A stretch of DNA of 64,000 bases, from assembly GCF_012317045.1 (NCBI RefSeq), contig NZ_CP051154.1, positions 372,001 through 436,000 of the forward strand. The letters run 5' to 3'. Origin of the DNA: Leifsonia sp. PS1209. Lineage in GTDB: Bacteria; Actinomycetota; Actinomycetes; Actinomycetales; Microbacteriaceae. This document shows positions 63,369-64,000 of this stretch, one piece after another. The position numbers and the translations under genes are program-made. Each line of letters begins with the position of its first letter. Position 1 is the stretch's first letter. The notes beneath the pieces were generated by a model. That model saw only the letters and a program-made list of their open reading frames with translations. It searched no databases and was not told where the DNA came from.

Positions 63369-63395
63369 TGTCACAAACCGGCACCCTCCCCGGTC
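63369..63395 (+). promoter_or_regulatory. ECF41-type promoter for the second sigma factor
   Basis: TGTCACA (63369-63375) is followed after 16 nt by GGTC (63392-63395), one base off the CGTC -10. It lies 80 nt before the sigma gene, in line with autoregulation. Confidence 0.6.
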
Positions 63396-63475
63396 TCCCT
63401 GGTGAAGGAGTTCTGTGCCTGGCGTTCCCGCCGAGCGCTCGACGGACCAGAATCGGAAGACGGGACGGGGAACGG

Positions 63476-64000
63476 ATGAACGGGAGAACACGTGCGGCCG
63501 ACGAGTCGCTGGAGATCTTCAGCCGCGAACGGCGGCGGGTCTTCGGCACCGCATACCGGATGCTCGGGTCGGTCTCCGACGCCGAGGACATCGTGCAGGA
63601 CACCTGGCTGCGCTGGCAGGCCGTCGACCCCGCCGAGGTCGACCAGCCCGGGGCGTTCCTGACCACCATCGCCACCCGGCTGTCGATCAACGTGCTGCAG
63701 TCCGCCCGCTCGCGGCGGGAGACGTACATCGGGCCGTGGCTGCCGGAGCCGGTGAACACCGAGGCCGACCCGTCGCTCGGGGCCGAGAACGCGGAGGCGC
63801 TCGAGTTCGCCTGCCTCCTGCTCCTGGAGGCGCTGTCGCCGACCGAGCGGGCGGCATACGTGCTGCGGGAGGCGCTCGACTACCCGTACGAGCGCATCGC
63901 CGAGGTCATCGACTCGTCGCCCGCGAACGCCAGGCAGCTGGTGAGCCGCGCCCGCAAGCATCTGGCGTCCGGTCGCGGCGAGACGGTTCCCGCCAGCGAG
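63476..64000 (+). CDS. ECF41-type sigma factor, N-terminal part (cut by window end)
   Basis: 175 codons from the ATG at 63476 (ACGGGGA upstream) to the end of the window; the frame is still open. Region 2: ESLEIFSRERRRVFGTAYRMLGSVSDAEDIVQDTWLRW; the linker holds ETYIGPWLPEPV, the ECF41 hallmark; region 4: SPTERAAYVLREALDYPYERIAEVIDSSPANARQLVSRARKHL. A SnoaL-like regulatory domain should follow beyond the window. It is clearer as an ECF41 member than the factor at 34635. Confidence 0.88.
   Translation, partial: MNGRTRAADESLEIFSRERRRVFGTAYRMLGSVSDAEDIVQDTWLRWQAVDPAEVDQPGAFLTTIATRLSINVLQSARSRRETYIGPWLPEPVNTEADPSLGAENAEALEFACLLLLEALSPTERAAYVLREALDYPYERIAEVIDSSPANARQLVSRARKHLASGRGETVPASE

Overview
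The window is a GC-rich (roughly 70%) stretch of an actinobacterial chromosome. The codon use, frequent GTG starts, many apparently leaderless promoters, lipoprotein ABC systems and gene families point to Microbacteriaceae (Leifsonia/Microbacterium-like); this is inferred from style, not from a marker gene. Nearly all of it is chromosomal and protein-coding, with one complete tRNA. Most starts below were chosen from ribosome-binding sites, stop/start overlaps or leaderless -10 boxes.

Layout. 1-2350: three lower-GC hypothetical genes ending in a tRNA-Ser-like 3' fragment, probably the edge of an integrated element whose body lies to the left. 2351-5987: a small protein, a cell-wall-anchored DUF3494 (ice-binding-like) protein, a HAD phosphatase, an alpha/beta hydrolase and a conserved unknown. 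6146-15028: a nine-gene operon with an NMT1/THI5-type ABC importer, a RutA-like flavin monooxygenase, an isochorismatase-type amidohydrolase, a second luciferase-type monooxygenase, an MFS transporter fused to a riboflavin kinase domain, an NAD(P)H:FMN reductase and a flavin reductase. I read it as a riboflavin (or related flavin/alloxazine) uptake and degradation system. 15133-25113: redox enzymes and regulators, including an AraC protein, a drug/lipid ABC exporter with its TetR and twin operators, a MarR/oxidoreductase pair and a TetR/SDR pair, most with visible operators.

25119-32541: DeoR-controlled glycoside operon (GH4 glycosidase, SIS isomerase, ABC sugar importer, PfkB kinase). 32568-37979: HEAT-repeat protein, secreted GH6 cellulase, an ECF41-type sigma factor divergent from an SDR with mirror-image ECF41 promoters, DUF1697 and a quinone-oxidoreductase-like gene. 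38033-49895: LacI-controlled hexuronate regulon (uxaC and lacI leftward; ABC importer, two TIM-barrel isomerases, a Gfo/Idh oxidoreductase, fructuronate reductase, mannonate dehydratase and gluconokinase rightward). 50037-60194: secreted GH20 hexosaminidase, ROK regulator, a second NMT1-type ABC importer and two sulfatases with a pair of DUF202 membrane proteins between them. 60287-64000: DUF2510 membrane protein, tRNA-Ser(GCT), two membrane proteins of unknown function and the start of a second ECF41 sigma factor.

Together the catabolic blocks suit a soil or plant-associated scavenger that takes up glycosides, uronates, sulfated amino sugars and flavins through dedicated ABC importers. KDG kinase/aldolase, ribokinase and the sulfatase-maturing enzyme are not in the window.
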